Origin: UBA981 sp942490995
GTDB lineage: Bacteria > Pseudomonadota > Gammaproteobacteria > Ga0077536
Assembly: GCA_942490995.1 (NCBI GenBank)
Contig: CALOBG010000006.1
Coordinates: 1-64,000 of the forward strand
DNA length: 64,000 nt
Reading direction: 5' to 3'
Part shown: positions 41,188 through 51,488 of the stretch, one piece after another
How positions within the stretch are numbered: position 1 is the stretch's first letter
How the letters are laid out: the number at the start of each line of letters is the position of its first letter
Notes under the pieces: model-generated
The model's input: the letters and a program-made list of their open reading frames with translations, nothing else
Told to the model about the DNA's origin: nothing
Databases searched by the model: none
Position numbers and translations under genes: made by a program

Positions 41188-42531
41188 GTGGCGACCGCAG
41201 CAAACAAAATTCCGGGAGGCATTGCCGGACTCGGCAAACTCACCGAGCTCCGTCAGCGCATATTCTTCCTGCTCGGCGCGCTGCTGGTGTTCCGGATCTG
41301 CACGCACATTCCGGTGCCGGGCATCAATCCGGTGGCGCTGAACGCATTGTTCGACCAGCAGCGCGGCTCGATTCTGGATATGTTCAACATGTTTTCGGGC
41401 GGCGCCCTGGAGCGATTTTCGGTGGTCGCGCTCGGCATCATGCCGTACATCTCGGCGTCCATCATCATGCAGCTGCTGTCCGTTGTGCATCCGAAACTCG
41501 AGCAGCTCAAGAAGGAAGGCGAGGCCGGGCGCCGTAAAATCAACCAGTACACGCGCTATTTCACCGTCGTACTCAGCCTGTTTCAGGCCACCGGGGTGGC
41601 GATCATGCTCGAGCAGCAGACCGCCGCCGGTATGCAGCTCGTGATCGATCCCGGCATGTCCTTCAAGGTCACCTGCGTAGCGACCCTGGTCACCGGTACC
41701 CTGTTCCTGATGTGGCTTGGTGAGCAGGTCACGGAACGCGGCATCGGCAACGGTATCTCGATGATTATTTTCGCCGGCATCGTCGCCGGGCTGCCGGCCG
41801 CGATTGCCGGTACGCTGGAACTGGCCCGCACCGGCGAGCTGTCGATCATCCTGGTTCTGCTGCTGCTGGTGCTGGCCATCGCGGTGACCGGCTTCGTGGT
41901 TTTCGTGGAGCGCGCCCAGCGGCGGATCACGGTGAACTATGCCAAGCAGCAGCGCGGCGGACAGATGTACGGCGGCCAGTCGACCAACCTGCCGCTGAAG
42001 CTGAACATGGCCGGCGTCATTCCGCCGATTTTCGCCTCCAGCATCATCCTCTTTCCGGCCACCATCGCGGGCTGGTTCGGTAACGCCGAAGGTATGGGCT
42101 GGCTGCGCGATCTGAGTACCACGCTGTCACCCGGGCAGCCGCTGTACGTGATGTTTTACGCCACCGCGATCATCTTTTTCTGCTTTTTTTACACCGCGCT
42201 GGTTTTCAACCCGAAAGAGATGGCCGACAATCTAAAAAAGTCAGGCGCGTTCATCCCCGGCATCCGTCCCGGCGACCAGACCGCGCGCTACATCGACGGC
42301 GTAATGACCCGCCTGACCGTGGCCGGAGCAATCTATATCACGGCCGTGTGCCTGCTGCCGGAATTTCTCATCCTGCAGCTCAACGTGCCGTTCTATTTCG
42401 GCGGTACTTCGCTGCTGATCATCGTTGTCGTGGTTATGGATTTCATGTCGCAGGTGCAGGCGCATCTGATGTCACATCAATACGAAGGCTTGATGAAGAA
42501 AGCCAATTTGAAAGGATATGGTCGGCGCTAG
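41188..42531 (+). CDS. secY: Preprotein translocase subunit SecY
   Basis: SecY is the protein-conducting channel of the inner membrane. The GTG at 41188 gives 447 residues with ten membrane segments. Landmarks are RIFFLLGALLVFRICTHIPVPGIN, MFSGGALERFSVVALGIMPYISASIIMQLL, ERGIGNGISMIIFAGIVAGLP and VNYAKQQRGGQMYGGQSTNLPLKLNMAGVIPPIFASSI. The plug domain is next to the first periplasmic loop. It is coupled to rplO at the end of the spc operon and partners SecE at 15744. Confidence 0.98.
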   Translation: MATAANKIPGGIAGLGKLTELRQRIFFLLGALLVFRICTHIPVPGINPVALNALFDQQRGSILDMFNMFSGGALERFSVVALGIMPYISASIIMQLLSVVHPKLEQLKKEGEAGRRKINQYTRYFTVVLSLFQATGVAIMLEQQTAAGMQLVIDPGMSFKVTCVATLVTGTLFLMWLGEQVTERGIGNGISMIIFAGIVAGLPAAIAGTLELARTGELSIILVLLLLVLAIAVTGFVVFVERAQRRITVNYAKQQRGGQMYGGQSTNLPLKLNMAGVIPPIFASSIILFPATIAGWFGNAEGMGWLRDLSTTLSPGQPLYVMFYATAIIFFCFFYTALVFNPKEMADNLKKSGAFIPGIRPGDQTARYIDGVMTRLTVAGAIYITAVCLLPEFLILQLNVPFYFGGTSLLIIVVVVMDFMSQVQAHLMSHQYEGLMKKANLKGYGRR

Positions 42532-42555
42532 CGCTAAGCCATAGGAGTTCAAGAA

Positions 42556-42669
42556 ATGAAAGTACAGGCATCTGTGAAGCGCCTCTGCCGTAACTGCAGG
42601 GTGATTCGACGCAAAGGTGTAGTTCGTATTATTTGCAAAGACCCGCGCCACAAGCAGCGCCAGGGTTAA
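42556..42669 (+). CDS. rpmJ: 50S ribosomal protein L36
   Basis: This 37-residue protein is too short for many gene finders. The sequence MKVQASVKRLCRNCR then VIRRKGVVRIICKDPRHKQRQG shows the zinc ligands C-x2-C, C and H of the zinc-binding L36 form. AGGAG lies ten bases before the ATG. It sits between secY and rpsM, as in E. coli. Confidence 0.97.
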   Translation: MKVQASVKRLCRNCRVIRRKGVVRIICKDPRHKQRQG

Positions 42670-42701
42670 GCGGCGAACACGGATACTAGAGAGGAAAGCT
42701 T

Positions 42702-43058
42702 ATGGCTCGCGTTGCCGGCGTTAACATTCCCGATCGTAAACATACGGTCATTGCCTTGACGGCCATCTACGGTATTGGGCGTACGCGCTCATTGGCGATC
42801 TGCGCGGCGACCGGTATTCCCGGTAGCGCAATGGTGAAGGACCTGACCGAAGGTCAGCTCGACGAACTGCGCAACGAAGTCGCCAAGTTTCAGGTCGAAG
42901 GTGACCTGCGCCGCGAGGTCAGCATGAACATCAAACGATTGATGGATCTCGGCTGCTACCGCGGCATCCGGCACCGACGCGGGCTGCCGGTGCGGGGACA
43001 GCGCACACAAACCAACGCCCGGACGCGCAAAGGTCCGCGCCGTCTGGTCAAACGTTAA
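42702..43058 (+). CDS. rpsM: 30S ribosomal protein S13
   Basis: S13 bridges the 30S head to the 50S subunit. The 118 residues include ARVAGVNIPDRKHTVIALTAIYGIGRTRS, YRGIRHRRGLPVRGQRTQTNARTRKGPRR. It is the first gene of the alpha operon. GAGAGGAAAGC precedes the start. Confidence 0.98.
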   Translation: MARVAGVNIPDRKHTVIALTAIYGIGRTRSLAICAATGIPGSAMVKDLTEGQLDELRNEVAKFQVEGDLRREVSMNIKRLMDLGCYRGIRHRRGLPVRGQRTQTNARTRKGPRRLVKR

Positions 43059-43073
43059 GCCTGGGATTCGATT

Positions 43074-43466
43074 ATGGCAACTGCAACCGAACGAACGAAG
43101 AAGAAAAAAACGAAGACGACCGTTATCGACGGTGTCGCGCATATTCATGCTTCGTTTAACAACACCATCATCACGGTTACCGATCGCCAGGGGAATACCC
43201 TGGCCTGGGCAACGGCCGGCGGCAGCGGCTTTCGCGGTTCGAGAAAAAGCACGCCGTTCGCGGCGCAGGTCGCGGCGGAAAAACTTGCCAGCGTCCGCGA
43301 CGATTACGGTATGCAGAATCTTGACGTGTTCGTTAAGGGCCCTGGTCCGGGGCGCGAGTCGGCGGTACGTTCGCTGAACGCCGCCGGCTTCAAAATCACC
43401 AATATCACCGACGTGACGCCGATCCCGCACAACGGGTGCCGGCCACCGAAGAAGCGAAGGGTATAA
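43074..43466 (+). CDS. rpsK: 30S ribosomal protein S11
   Basis: S11 lies on the platform near the mRNA exit. The 130 residues show GVAHIHASFNNTIITVTDRQGNTLAWATAGGSGFRGSRKSTPFAAQ and TPIPHNGCRPPKKRRV. rpsD begins 4 bases downstream. Confidence 0.98.
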   Translation: MATATERTKKKKTKTTVIDGVAHIHASFNNTIITVTDRQGNTLAWATAGGSGFRGSRKSTPFAAQVAAEKLASVRDDYGMQNLDVFVKGPGPGRESAVRSLNAAGFKITNITDVTPIPHNGCRPPKKRRV

Positions 43467-43470
43467 GAAC

Positions 43471-44094
43471 ATGGCTCGCTATATAGGCCCGAAATGCAAA
43501 CTCAGCCGCCGCCAGGGTATGGACCTTGGTCTCAAGAGCCGGGCGCGGCCGATTGAATCGAAGTGCCAGATGGAGAAGCCACCTGGCCAGCATGGTGACG
43601 CCCGCGGGCGTCGGCTCTCGGACTATGCGCTGCAGCTCCGCGAAAAGCAGAAGCTGCGCATTATTTACGGCGTACTCGAACGGCAGTTTCGCAACTACTA
43701 CAAGCAGGCCGCGCGGCTCAAAGGCGCGACCGGCGAAAACCTGCTGCAGTTGCTCGAACGACGCCTCGACAACGTGGTCTATCGCATGGGCTTTGGCGCA
43801 ACCCGCGCCGAAGCGCGTCAGCTGATCGGCCATAAGGCGATCACTGTTAACGGTCAGAGCGTGAATATTCCGTCCTACCAGGTGGCCCCTGACGATGTGG
43901 TTGCGGTGCGCGAGAAGTCGCGCAAGCAGGTACGTATCCAGGATTCCCTGGCCATCGCCGAACAACTTGGCTTTCCCGAGTGGGTTGAGGTCGATTCGAA
44001 GAAAATGGAGGGCCGCCTGAAAGCCGTACCCGACCGCGCCGATCTGCCGGCCGACATCAACGAATCGCTCGTTGTCGAGTTGTATTCCAAGTAA
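43471..44094 (+). CDS. rpsD: 30S ribosomal protein S4
   Basis: S4 is a 16S rRNA assembly initiator and, in E. coli, the repressor of the alpha operon. The 207 residues start ARYIGPKCKLSRRQGMDLGLKS and include the S4 RNA-binding domain (RRLDNVVYRMGFGATRAEARQLIGHKAITVNG). Only two N-terminal cysteines are present, so it is the zinc-free type. Confidence 0.98.
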   Translation: MARYIGPKCKLSRRQGMDLGLKSRARPIESKCQMEKPPGQHGDARGRRLSDYALQLREKQKLRIIYGVLERQFRNYYKQAARLKGATGENLLQLLERRLDNVVYRMGFGATRAEARQLIGHKAITVNGQSVNIPSYQVAPDDVVAVREKSRKQVRIQDSLAIAEQLGFPEWVEVDSKKMEGRLKAVPDRADLPADINESLVVELYSK

Positions 44095-44114
44095 TCCTGT
44101 CTATAGGAGACTCC

Positions 44115-45122
44115 ATGATGGCGTCAGCCTTGAATGAGTTATTGAAGCCTAAAATCGTTGAAGTTCAGGCGGTCAATCAACGTACAGCGAAAATAACTAT
44201 CGAACCGCTGAACCGCGGTTTCGGACATACGCTCGGCAACGCATTGCGGCGGGTGCTCCTGTCCTCGATGACGGGCAGTGCGATCACGGAAATCGAGATC
44301 GAGAACGTGCTGCACGAGTACACCACGATCGAGGGCGTACAGGAGGATGTGACCGATATCCTGCTTAACCTCAAGGGTCTGGCGATCAATATGCATGCTC
44401 GCGACGACGCCAACCTGACCATCAACAAGCAGGGACCAGGCGAAGTGACGGCGCGGGATATCGTGCTCGACCATGACGTCGAGATCGTCGACCCGGATTA
44501 CCACATTGCCCACCTGAGCGATAACGGCGAGCTCAACATGACCCTGCGGGTTGCGCGAGGCCGCGGCTACCAACCGTCGACCGCGCGGGAAAATCCCGAG
44601 GAGACGGAACACGCAATCGGACGCTTGAAGCTCGATGCCTCGTTCAGCCCGATCCGCCGCTGTGCCTACGAAGTGCAGAGTGCGCGTGTCGAACAGCAGA
44701 CCGACCTGGACAAGCTGATCCTGACGATCGAAACCAACGGTACGATCGATCCGGAACACGCGGTCAAGGAAGCGGCAGGCATACTCCGCAGCCAGCTTGC
44801 GGTGTTTGTCGATATCAGCGCAGACGACGCCCAGGAGTCGTCGGCTGCCGACGCGATCGAGATCGACCCGATCCTGCTGCGTTCGATCGACGATCTGGAG
44901 TTGACGGTTCGTTCCGCCAACTGTCTGAAAGCCGAAAGCATTTATTACATCGGCGACCTGATCCAGCGGACCGAGGTCGAATTGCTGAAAACGCCAAATC
45001 TCGGCAAGAAGTCGCTTACCGAGATCAAGGACGTACTCGCCGCCCGCGGCCTGTCGCTAGGTATGCGCCTGGAAAACTGGCCACCGACGGGGCTTTACGA
45101 TAACGAACGAGCGACGCTCTAA
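44115..45122 (+). CDS. rpoA: DNA-directed RNA polymerase subunit alpha
   Basis: Alpha dimerises to start RNA polymerase assembly and binds promoters and activators through its C-terminal domain. The 335 residues include LNRGFGHTLGNALRRVLLSSM in the N-terminal domain and, in the C-terminal domain, DDLELTVRSANCLKAESIYYIGDL and LLKTPNLGKKSLTEIKDVLAARGLSLGM. Two ATGs are in tandem (44115 and 44118). AGGAG lies upstream. Confidence 0.98.
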   Translation: MMASALNELLKPKIVEVQAVNQRTAKITIEPLNRGFGHTLGNALRRVLLSSMTGSAITEIEIENVLHEYTTIEGVQEDVTDILLNLKGLAINMHARDDANLTINKQGPGEVTARDIVLDHDVEIVDPDYHIAHLSDNGELNMTLRVARGRGYQPSTARENPEETEHAIGRLKLDASFSPIRRCAYEVQSARVEQQTDLDKLILTIETNGTIDPEHAVKEAAGILRSQLAVFVDISADDAQESSAADAIEIDPILLRSIDDLELTVRSANCLKAESIYYIGDLIQRTEVELLKTPNLGKKSLTEIKDVLAARGLSLGMRLENWPPTGLYDNERATL

Positions 45123-45149
45123 AAAAAACCACGATCAAGGCGAACTCTC

Positions 45150-45542
45150 ATGAGGCACCTCAACAGCGGCCGACAGCTTAACCGCAACAGCTCGCACAGA
45201 AAGGCGATGTTCCGGAATATGGCGGCGTCGCTCATTCATCACGAAATCATACGTACGACTCTGCCCAAGGCGAAGGAGCTGCGGCGCACGGCCGAACCGC
45301 TGATCACGCTGGCGAAGACCGACTCGGTGGCGAAACGGCGTCTGGCCTTTTCGCGGCTGCGCGATCGCGACGCGGTGACCAAGCTGTTTAATGAGATCGC
45401 ACCGCGCTATTCGGCGCGACCGGGCGGGTATATGCGCATTCTCAAGTGCGGCGTTCGACCGGGCGACAAAGCGCCGATGGCGATCGTGGAGCTGGTCGAT
45501 CGTCCGGCCGATGACGATGCCGAGGTAAGCGACGATTCGTAG
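45150..45542 (+). CDS. rplQ: 50S ribosomal protein L17
   Basis: L17 is the last gene of the alpha operon. The 130 residues start RHLNSGRQLNRNSSHRKAMFRNMAASLIHHEIIRTTLPKAKELRRTAEPLITL, typical of the family. A strong terminator follows. Confidence 0.98.
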   Translation: MRHLNSGRQLNRNSSHRKAMFRNMAASLIHHEIIRTTLPKAKELRRTAEPLITLAKTDSVAKRRLAFSRLRDRDAVTKLFNEIAPRYSARPGGYMRILKCGVRPGDKAPMAIVELVDRPADDDAEVSDDS

Positions 45543-45569
45543 GCCATCAATCTAGCCAACGTACGAGTC

Positions 45570-45598
45570 AAGGCCGGGTTCTCTCCGGCCTTTTTTTT
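45570..45598 (+). terminator. Intrinsic terminator of the ribosomal protein operons
   Basis: AAGGCCGG (45570-45577) pairs with CCGGCCTT (45585-45592) around the loop GTTCTCT, followed by eight T. It is 27 bases after the rplQ stop and closes the long rightward block. Confidence 0.93.
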
Positions 45599-45653
45599 AT
45601 CCCGATCGGATCCGCTTCGAAGGCGCTGTGATGAGGCGCCCTTGGGATACACT

Positions 45654-46346
45654 ATGGGCATTATGAGCATGCGATTATTCAAGTTGCCGGCCGCTGCGCG
45701 CGTAATGCTCGGCCTTTGCGCCGCACTGGTCACACTGGCTGGCTCGGTTATGGTCGACGCGGCGGACAGCGTGCCGTTGCTGAACGACACCTGGCATCTG
45801 GTCAAGGATGAGTCGGACGACTTCGAGGACAGTGCGCGGGTGCTGAACGACAAGCTCAATACCGAACGCCGTGAGAATGCCGCCGACAAGTTTGGCCGCC
45901 AGGCCAAACCGACCGGCTCCAATCGCTTTCAGAACCAGCTCGACGCGACCGAAGAAATGATCCGTGAAGATATGCGGGCAGTCGACTGGAGCGGCAGCGA
46001 CGACCAACGCCGCATCCTCGAAGCAAAAACCATCAAACTCTACCAGGGCCGCAAGGTGGTCATACTTTATGACGGCGTGCAGAAGCGGCTGCTGAGCGTC
46101 AACCCTGCCGGCCGTGCGTATTCCGTTTCGGGCACCGAGCTGACGACCGATAGTCTGGGACGCTCGCTGACATTTTTTGATGATGGCGCCCTGGTCATCG
46201 AAACCACCGTTCAGAACGGCGGCAAACTCATCGAGACTTACCGTCTCGCGGCAACCGAGGCGCGCATGTCACAACAACTTTCCGTGCAGGAACGCCCCGG
46301 CGGGCCGATCCTCGAGATGACACGGTTATTCGAGCGCGCGCCCTGA
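45654..46346 (+). CDS. Exported protein of unknown function
   Basis: This is a 230-residue protein with a clear signal peptide (basic RLFKLPAAAR, hydrophobic VMLGLCAALVTLAGSVMV, cleavage likely after VDA). The mature part begins with a charged helical region (WHLVKDESDDFEDSARVLNDKLNTERRENAADKFG). A probable beta-rich C-terminal domain follows (KLYQGRKVVILYDGVQKRLL, YSVSGTELTTDSLGRSLTFFDDGALVIETTVQNGGKLIETYRL). The latter looks somewhat like lipocalin or other small barrel folds, but I do not recognise the family. Starts at 45663 or 45669 are also possible. It is monocistronic after the rplQ terminator. Confidence 0.75.
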   Translation: MGIMSMRLFKLPAAARVMLGLCAALVTLAGSVMVDAADSVPLLNDTWHLVKDESDDFEDSARVLNDKLNTERRENAADKFGRQAKPTGSNRFQNQLDATEEMIREDMRAVDWSGSDDQRRILEAKTIKLYQGRKVVILYDGVQKRLLSVNPAGRAYSVSGTELTTDSLGRSLTFFDDGALVIETTVQNGGKLIETYRLAATEARMSQQLSVQERPGGPILEMTRLFERAP

Positions 46347-46372
46347 ACAACCGCTGATAAGCGTGGCGGCCG

Positions 46373-47338
46373 TCAGCCCGCTTTGCTGCGTAACGGCGCG
46401 CTGTCGCTCCACTCCAGGGGTGCGTTGTTGACGTCCAGTCTGACCTGGGACCAGCTCATTTCGACTTCTTCAGTGCTGCCACCGACACCGAGTTTGAAGT
46501 TACCCAGGTCCAGCTCCGCCGCTGGCCGGGCCAGCAATTGGCTTACCGCGCGGGCCGCTTCATAGGGTTCCAGCATACGCGGCTGCCAGCGGCCAAAAAC
46601 CTTGGGGTTGTCGGCGTATTCTTCGGTCATACCGGTACGAATGAACGGCAGCATCAGACAGCACGCACTGGCCATGTCACTCGAGCGCCCGAGGTTGACC
46701 CGCAGAACCTCCGGCAGGCGCAACACCGCCCAGTTGGCGACGACATACCCCGGCACCGCGACACCGGGCTCGACGGACTGCATTGAAGAGATATAGACGA
46801 ACTGTACCGGCTGTTTGTGGTACACCGCTTCGCCGGCCCAGAGATGGGTCATGTACACAAAGCCGTCGATCTTGGTATCCATTACGAGTTTCGATTCCTC
46901 GAGGTGCTCGAGAAAATCACGGCGAACGCGCGCGCGTCGCTCGGCGCGGCTCTCGCCTTCGATTTCAGGCAGCGCTCGCCCGAAGCGGTAGCCCTGCTCG
47001 GTCAGACCTGAATTACAGATCACGATGTCCGGGCCGTTACCGCCCATCTGCTCGATAACGTAGCTGCGCGAGGCCCACAGGTCACGGGTATTGGTCACGT
47101 CGGCCTGCATGGCAAAGGCTTTCACACCCCTGGCGCGCATGGCGTCGACCATGTCGAATCCATCGCGATAACTGCTGTGAAAATGGACGCCGACGACTTC
47201 TGCGCCATTGGCGGCGGCCGCCAGCGCCAGCGCCTGGCCGATACCACCGTCCTTGCCGGAACCCGTGATCAAGACCCGCTTGCCCTTGAATGCTGCTTCG
47301 GAAAATTGAAACTGGTCGAAATTCGCAGTGAAGGCCAT
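46373..47338 (-). CDS. SDR-like oxidoreductase with a changed catalytic motif
   Basis: This is a 321-residue Rossmann protein. The cofactor loop GSGKDGGIGQALALA at about 26-40 matches the TGxxxGIG motif of short-chain dehydrogenases. NSG and ISSMQSVEPG stand where the active-site Asn and Ser lie. The expected Tyr-x-x-x-Lys reads YVVAN, so the catalytic lysine is replaced by asparagine. Other usual features, such as the C-terminal GVGGSTEEVEMSW, suggest a distinct subfamily. The substrate is unknown. It is convergent with the exported protein and upstream of nothing obvious. It is not a good candidate for acetoacetyl-CoA reductase. Confidence 0.78.
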   Translation of the reverse strand: MAFTANFDQFQFSEAAFKGKRVLITGSGKDGGIGQALALAAAANGAEVVGVHFHSSYRDGFDMVDAMRARGVKAFAMQADVTNTRDLWASRSYVIEQMGGNGPDIVICNSGLTEQGYRFGRALPEIEGESRAERRARVRRDFLEHLEESKLVMDTKIDGFVYMTHLWAGEAVYHKQPVQFVYISSMQSVEPGVAVPGYVVANWAVLRLPEVLRVNLGRSSDMASACCLMLPFIRTGMTEEYADNPKVFGRWQPRMLEPYEAARAVSQLLARPAAELDLGNFKLGVGGSTEEVEMSWSQVRLDVNNAPLEWSDSAPLRSKAG

Positions 47339-47509
47339 CGAAAAACTCCTGAGCTGATGCCCGGGGTGGGCTGGTTATCATGCAAACTAATCTATCGGCG
47401 GCGCCTGATCCAGCCCGCCGCACAATGCCCGACTGGCGGGCCTGCTGAAGTCGCGCGTCCTTCTCCCGGCCGGTCTACCGGCGCTGGAGAAGGACGCCGA
47501 AGCCCTGCC

Positions 47510-47920
47510 TCAGGCGAGACCAGCCAGCTTGACGGCCCATATGATCAGGATGATCAGCTGCACCGAAAACAGGGTTGCCCTGATCATGACCATCGGCACG
47601 GCCGTCGAGATCATATGGATCACCGACTGCCCGACCCGGCAACCGAGGTAGACCATCGCCAGTCCGTTCGTGACCGCCGTGTTTCCGGTCGCGACCGCGA
47701 GTAACAGGATACCCACCGGCAGCGCCAGGTATTCCAGTGAATTGGCATGCGCGCGGGTAATGCGAATGCCGCTGTCATCGAGGTCCCGACCATCCGGCGA
47801 AAACGCATTCAGCGCTTTCTCGCCGCTCATTATGGTCTTGACCCGTACCGATACCAGTACGAACGATAAAACCACCGACCACATCACGACCCCGATCAGG
47901 GCCATAGCTGTTGTGCTCAT
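47510..47920 (-). CDS. MAPEG family membrane protein
   Basis: This is a 136-residue protein with four predicted membrane helices (AMALIGVVMWSVVLSFVLVSV, LALPVGILLLAVATG, GLAMVYLGCRVGQSVIHMIS, FSVQLIILIIWAVKLAG). The motif RAHANSLEYLALP with a later CRVGQSVIH is characteristic of the MAPEG family (microsomal glutathione transferase-like). The family is tied to glutathione-dependent detoxification in some members, but the substrate here is not known. AGGAGGAAGAGGAATG gives a good ribosome binding site. Confidence 0.88.
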   Translation of the reverse strand: MSTTAMALIGVVMWSVVLSFVLVSVRVKTIMSGEKALNAFSPDGRDLDDSGIRITRAHANSLEYLALPVGILLLAVATGNTAVTNGLAMVYLGCRVGQSVIHMISTAVPMVMIRATLFSVQLIILIIWAVKLAGLA

Positions 47921-48348
47921 TCCTCTTCCTCCTCTCCATTGAGCCCGTCAAGGGTTTGACAGGTCACAGGATATGTTGGCCCGGCACGCAGGTGCGTGTT
48001 CGCGCGGCGCGATGTTGTTGCAACACTCGTCGTTCGCGCGAAAAGGGCGATTGTGAATTTACCGATGGCGCGGGCAGGTGCCATGCCGGCGCGGGCGGGG
48101 TCTCCGCATGCGCAAGCTGCTCCGGCGCCACGCCGCCCCTCCCCGAGGTTTCGTGGCCTTCGAGGATAGCAGAACTGCGACGAGGCGCGCAGATGCAAGC
48201 GTTACAGGCCCTGAACAAGTACGCGAAAACTGTTTACGCGATTCGTGGCGTGCGTCTTACCCGCCCAGGCCCGCTTGCGCTCGAGACCGCCTGACCTGCG
48301 ACCCGCTCGCCACCGGCGACTGCCTGTCGCACGATTTCGCCCACTCCT
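47921..48348. other. Gap without a recognisable gene
   Basis: This is a 428-base stretch between the MAPEG gene (leftward) and the 3' end of the phosphatase gene (leftward). Short frames are present on both strands, but none resembles a protein family, and codon use is not convincing. It may hold the MAPEG promoter near its left end. I see no strong terminator, tRNA or repeat in it. Confidence 0.5.
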
Positions 48349-49365
48349 TCAGTCGGGAAATAACGCCAGGGTCTCGATTGCGCCGACCAGCGGCTGGTGG
48401 AAGCCGGGCGCCGCGCAGATCACCCCGCGGTTGGCCGACAGCCCGATACCGTGGCCGAAATCGAGGGCTTGGCCGCGAATATCGCTGACTACCGCGCCGG
48501 CCCGTTCGGCGATGATTTTACCGGCCGCGTGGTCCCAGATCCTTTCAACGTAGTCTGGTCGCGTTGGCAGGCGCAGGTAAGCGTCGGCCTGACCGCGCGC
48601 GACCACCGCGTATTTGCACTGGCTGTCGAGCCGGGCCGGGGTCCCCCTGGCGCCCAGATGACGCACGATATGGGTGGTTTCATCGATCCGGGAATGTGCC
48701 GCTTCGACCGATTCGCATACTCGCATGGTCGTGACATCGCCGTTGTCAGCCAGCCGCAGCGCCTGCGGTTCGGCGCTGCCGTCGGCGTCCGCCGACCAGC
48801 ACTCGCTGTCGCGGCTGGCATAGAACAGCGTACCGACCGGGTCCGGATCAGTGAACGGGCGCTGAAAATCTCTCGACAGGTTCGGGCAGCCGAGTACGCC
48901 GAGCACGACCGCGCCGTTTTCGATCAGCGCCAGCGATATTGCGTACTGGCCGCCGCGCAGAAAGCCCTTGGTGCCGTCGATCGGATCGAGTGTCCAGTAG
49001 CGCGCCGCGCTGGCGTCATGATTGCCGCAATCGATCGCGTCGGCGACCCGCGCCGGGGTCGCGTCGCTCCAGACCTCGCGCGCGGCGTCGGTCACCGCGC
49101 CGAGCAGACCGGCGTTGGCGCCGTTACGCAGCGCGCCGGCATCCTCCTCGCCGACGAGTTTCAGCCCGGCGTAAGCATCGGCGAGGCGCATCGCAATCAA
49201 AGCCTGCACGGCGTAATCGGCGACCGTTACCGGACTGCGGTCGTCCTTGCTGTGCTGACGTATGGCGTCGAGCCGACCCTGTACGCGGCGTGTTATGCGG
49301 CACCCTTCGGCGACCGCAGCGCGGGCGATATCGAGCGCGACGGCCAGTTCCTGATGATTGATCAT
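48349..49365 (-). CDS. 3'(2'),5'-bisphosphate nucleotidase-like phosphatase (inositol monophosphatase superfamily)
   Basis: This is a 338-residue metal-dependent phosphatase. Motifs are VGEED (metal ligands), WTLDPIDGTKGF (the DPxDGT signature) and WDHAAGKIIAERAG near the end. The extended middle insert and the GGQYAISLALIENG-VLGVLGCPNL stretch fit the Hal2/SAL1-type enzymes, which convert PAP (3'-phosphoadenosine 5'-phosphate) to AMP in sulfate assimilation. They match less well the short bacterial CysQ or SuhB. It is divergent from acs. The exact substrate is inferred. Confidence 0.85.
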   Translation of the reverse strand: MINHQELAVALDIARAAVAEGCRITRRVQGRLDAIRQHSKDDRSPVTVADYAVQALIAMRLADAYAGLKLVGEEDAGALRNGANAGLLGAVTDAAREVWSDATPARVADAIDCGNHDASAARYWTLDPIDGTKGFLRGGQYAISLALIENGAVVLGVLGCPNLSRDFQRPFTDPDPVGTLFYASRDSECWSADADGSAEPQALRLADNGDVTTMRVCESVEAAHSRIDETTHIVRHLGARGTPARLDSQCKYAVVARGQADAYLRLPTRPDYVERIWDHAAGKIIAERAGAVVSDIRGQALDFGHGIGLSANRGVICAAPGFHQPLVGAIETLALFPD

Positions 49366-49514
49366 TGCTCGCCTTTCGACCTCGCTGATCCGGCGGTGGT
49401 AGCGCCGGGTGGTATGTTAAAATTTTTGTGACCCAGGACTACTGCTCGGGGCTCTTCAACGGCGACTGGTGTCCAGCCCCCCCCGCTACCCCGTCTGCCG
49501 AGGAGAATAGACTG

Positions 49515-51452
<1,938 letters not shown>

Positions 51453-51488
51453 GGGTTAGCGCGGTGATGAACCCGGCATGAGGCACGC

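Noticed and set aside
45642..45653. Earlier TTG start for the exported protein
   Set aside because: It lies in the terminator-proximal gap, and the signal peptide begins properly at the later ATGs.
46373..47338. Acetoacetyl-CoA reductase PhaB
   Set aside because: The SDR lacks the catalytic lysine and its subunit is larger than PhaB; I could not find a phaB elsewhere in the window.
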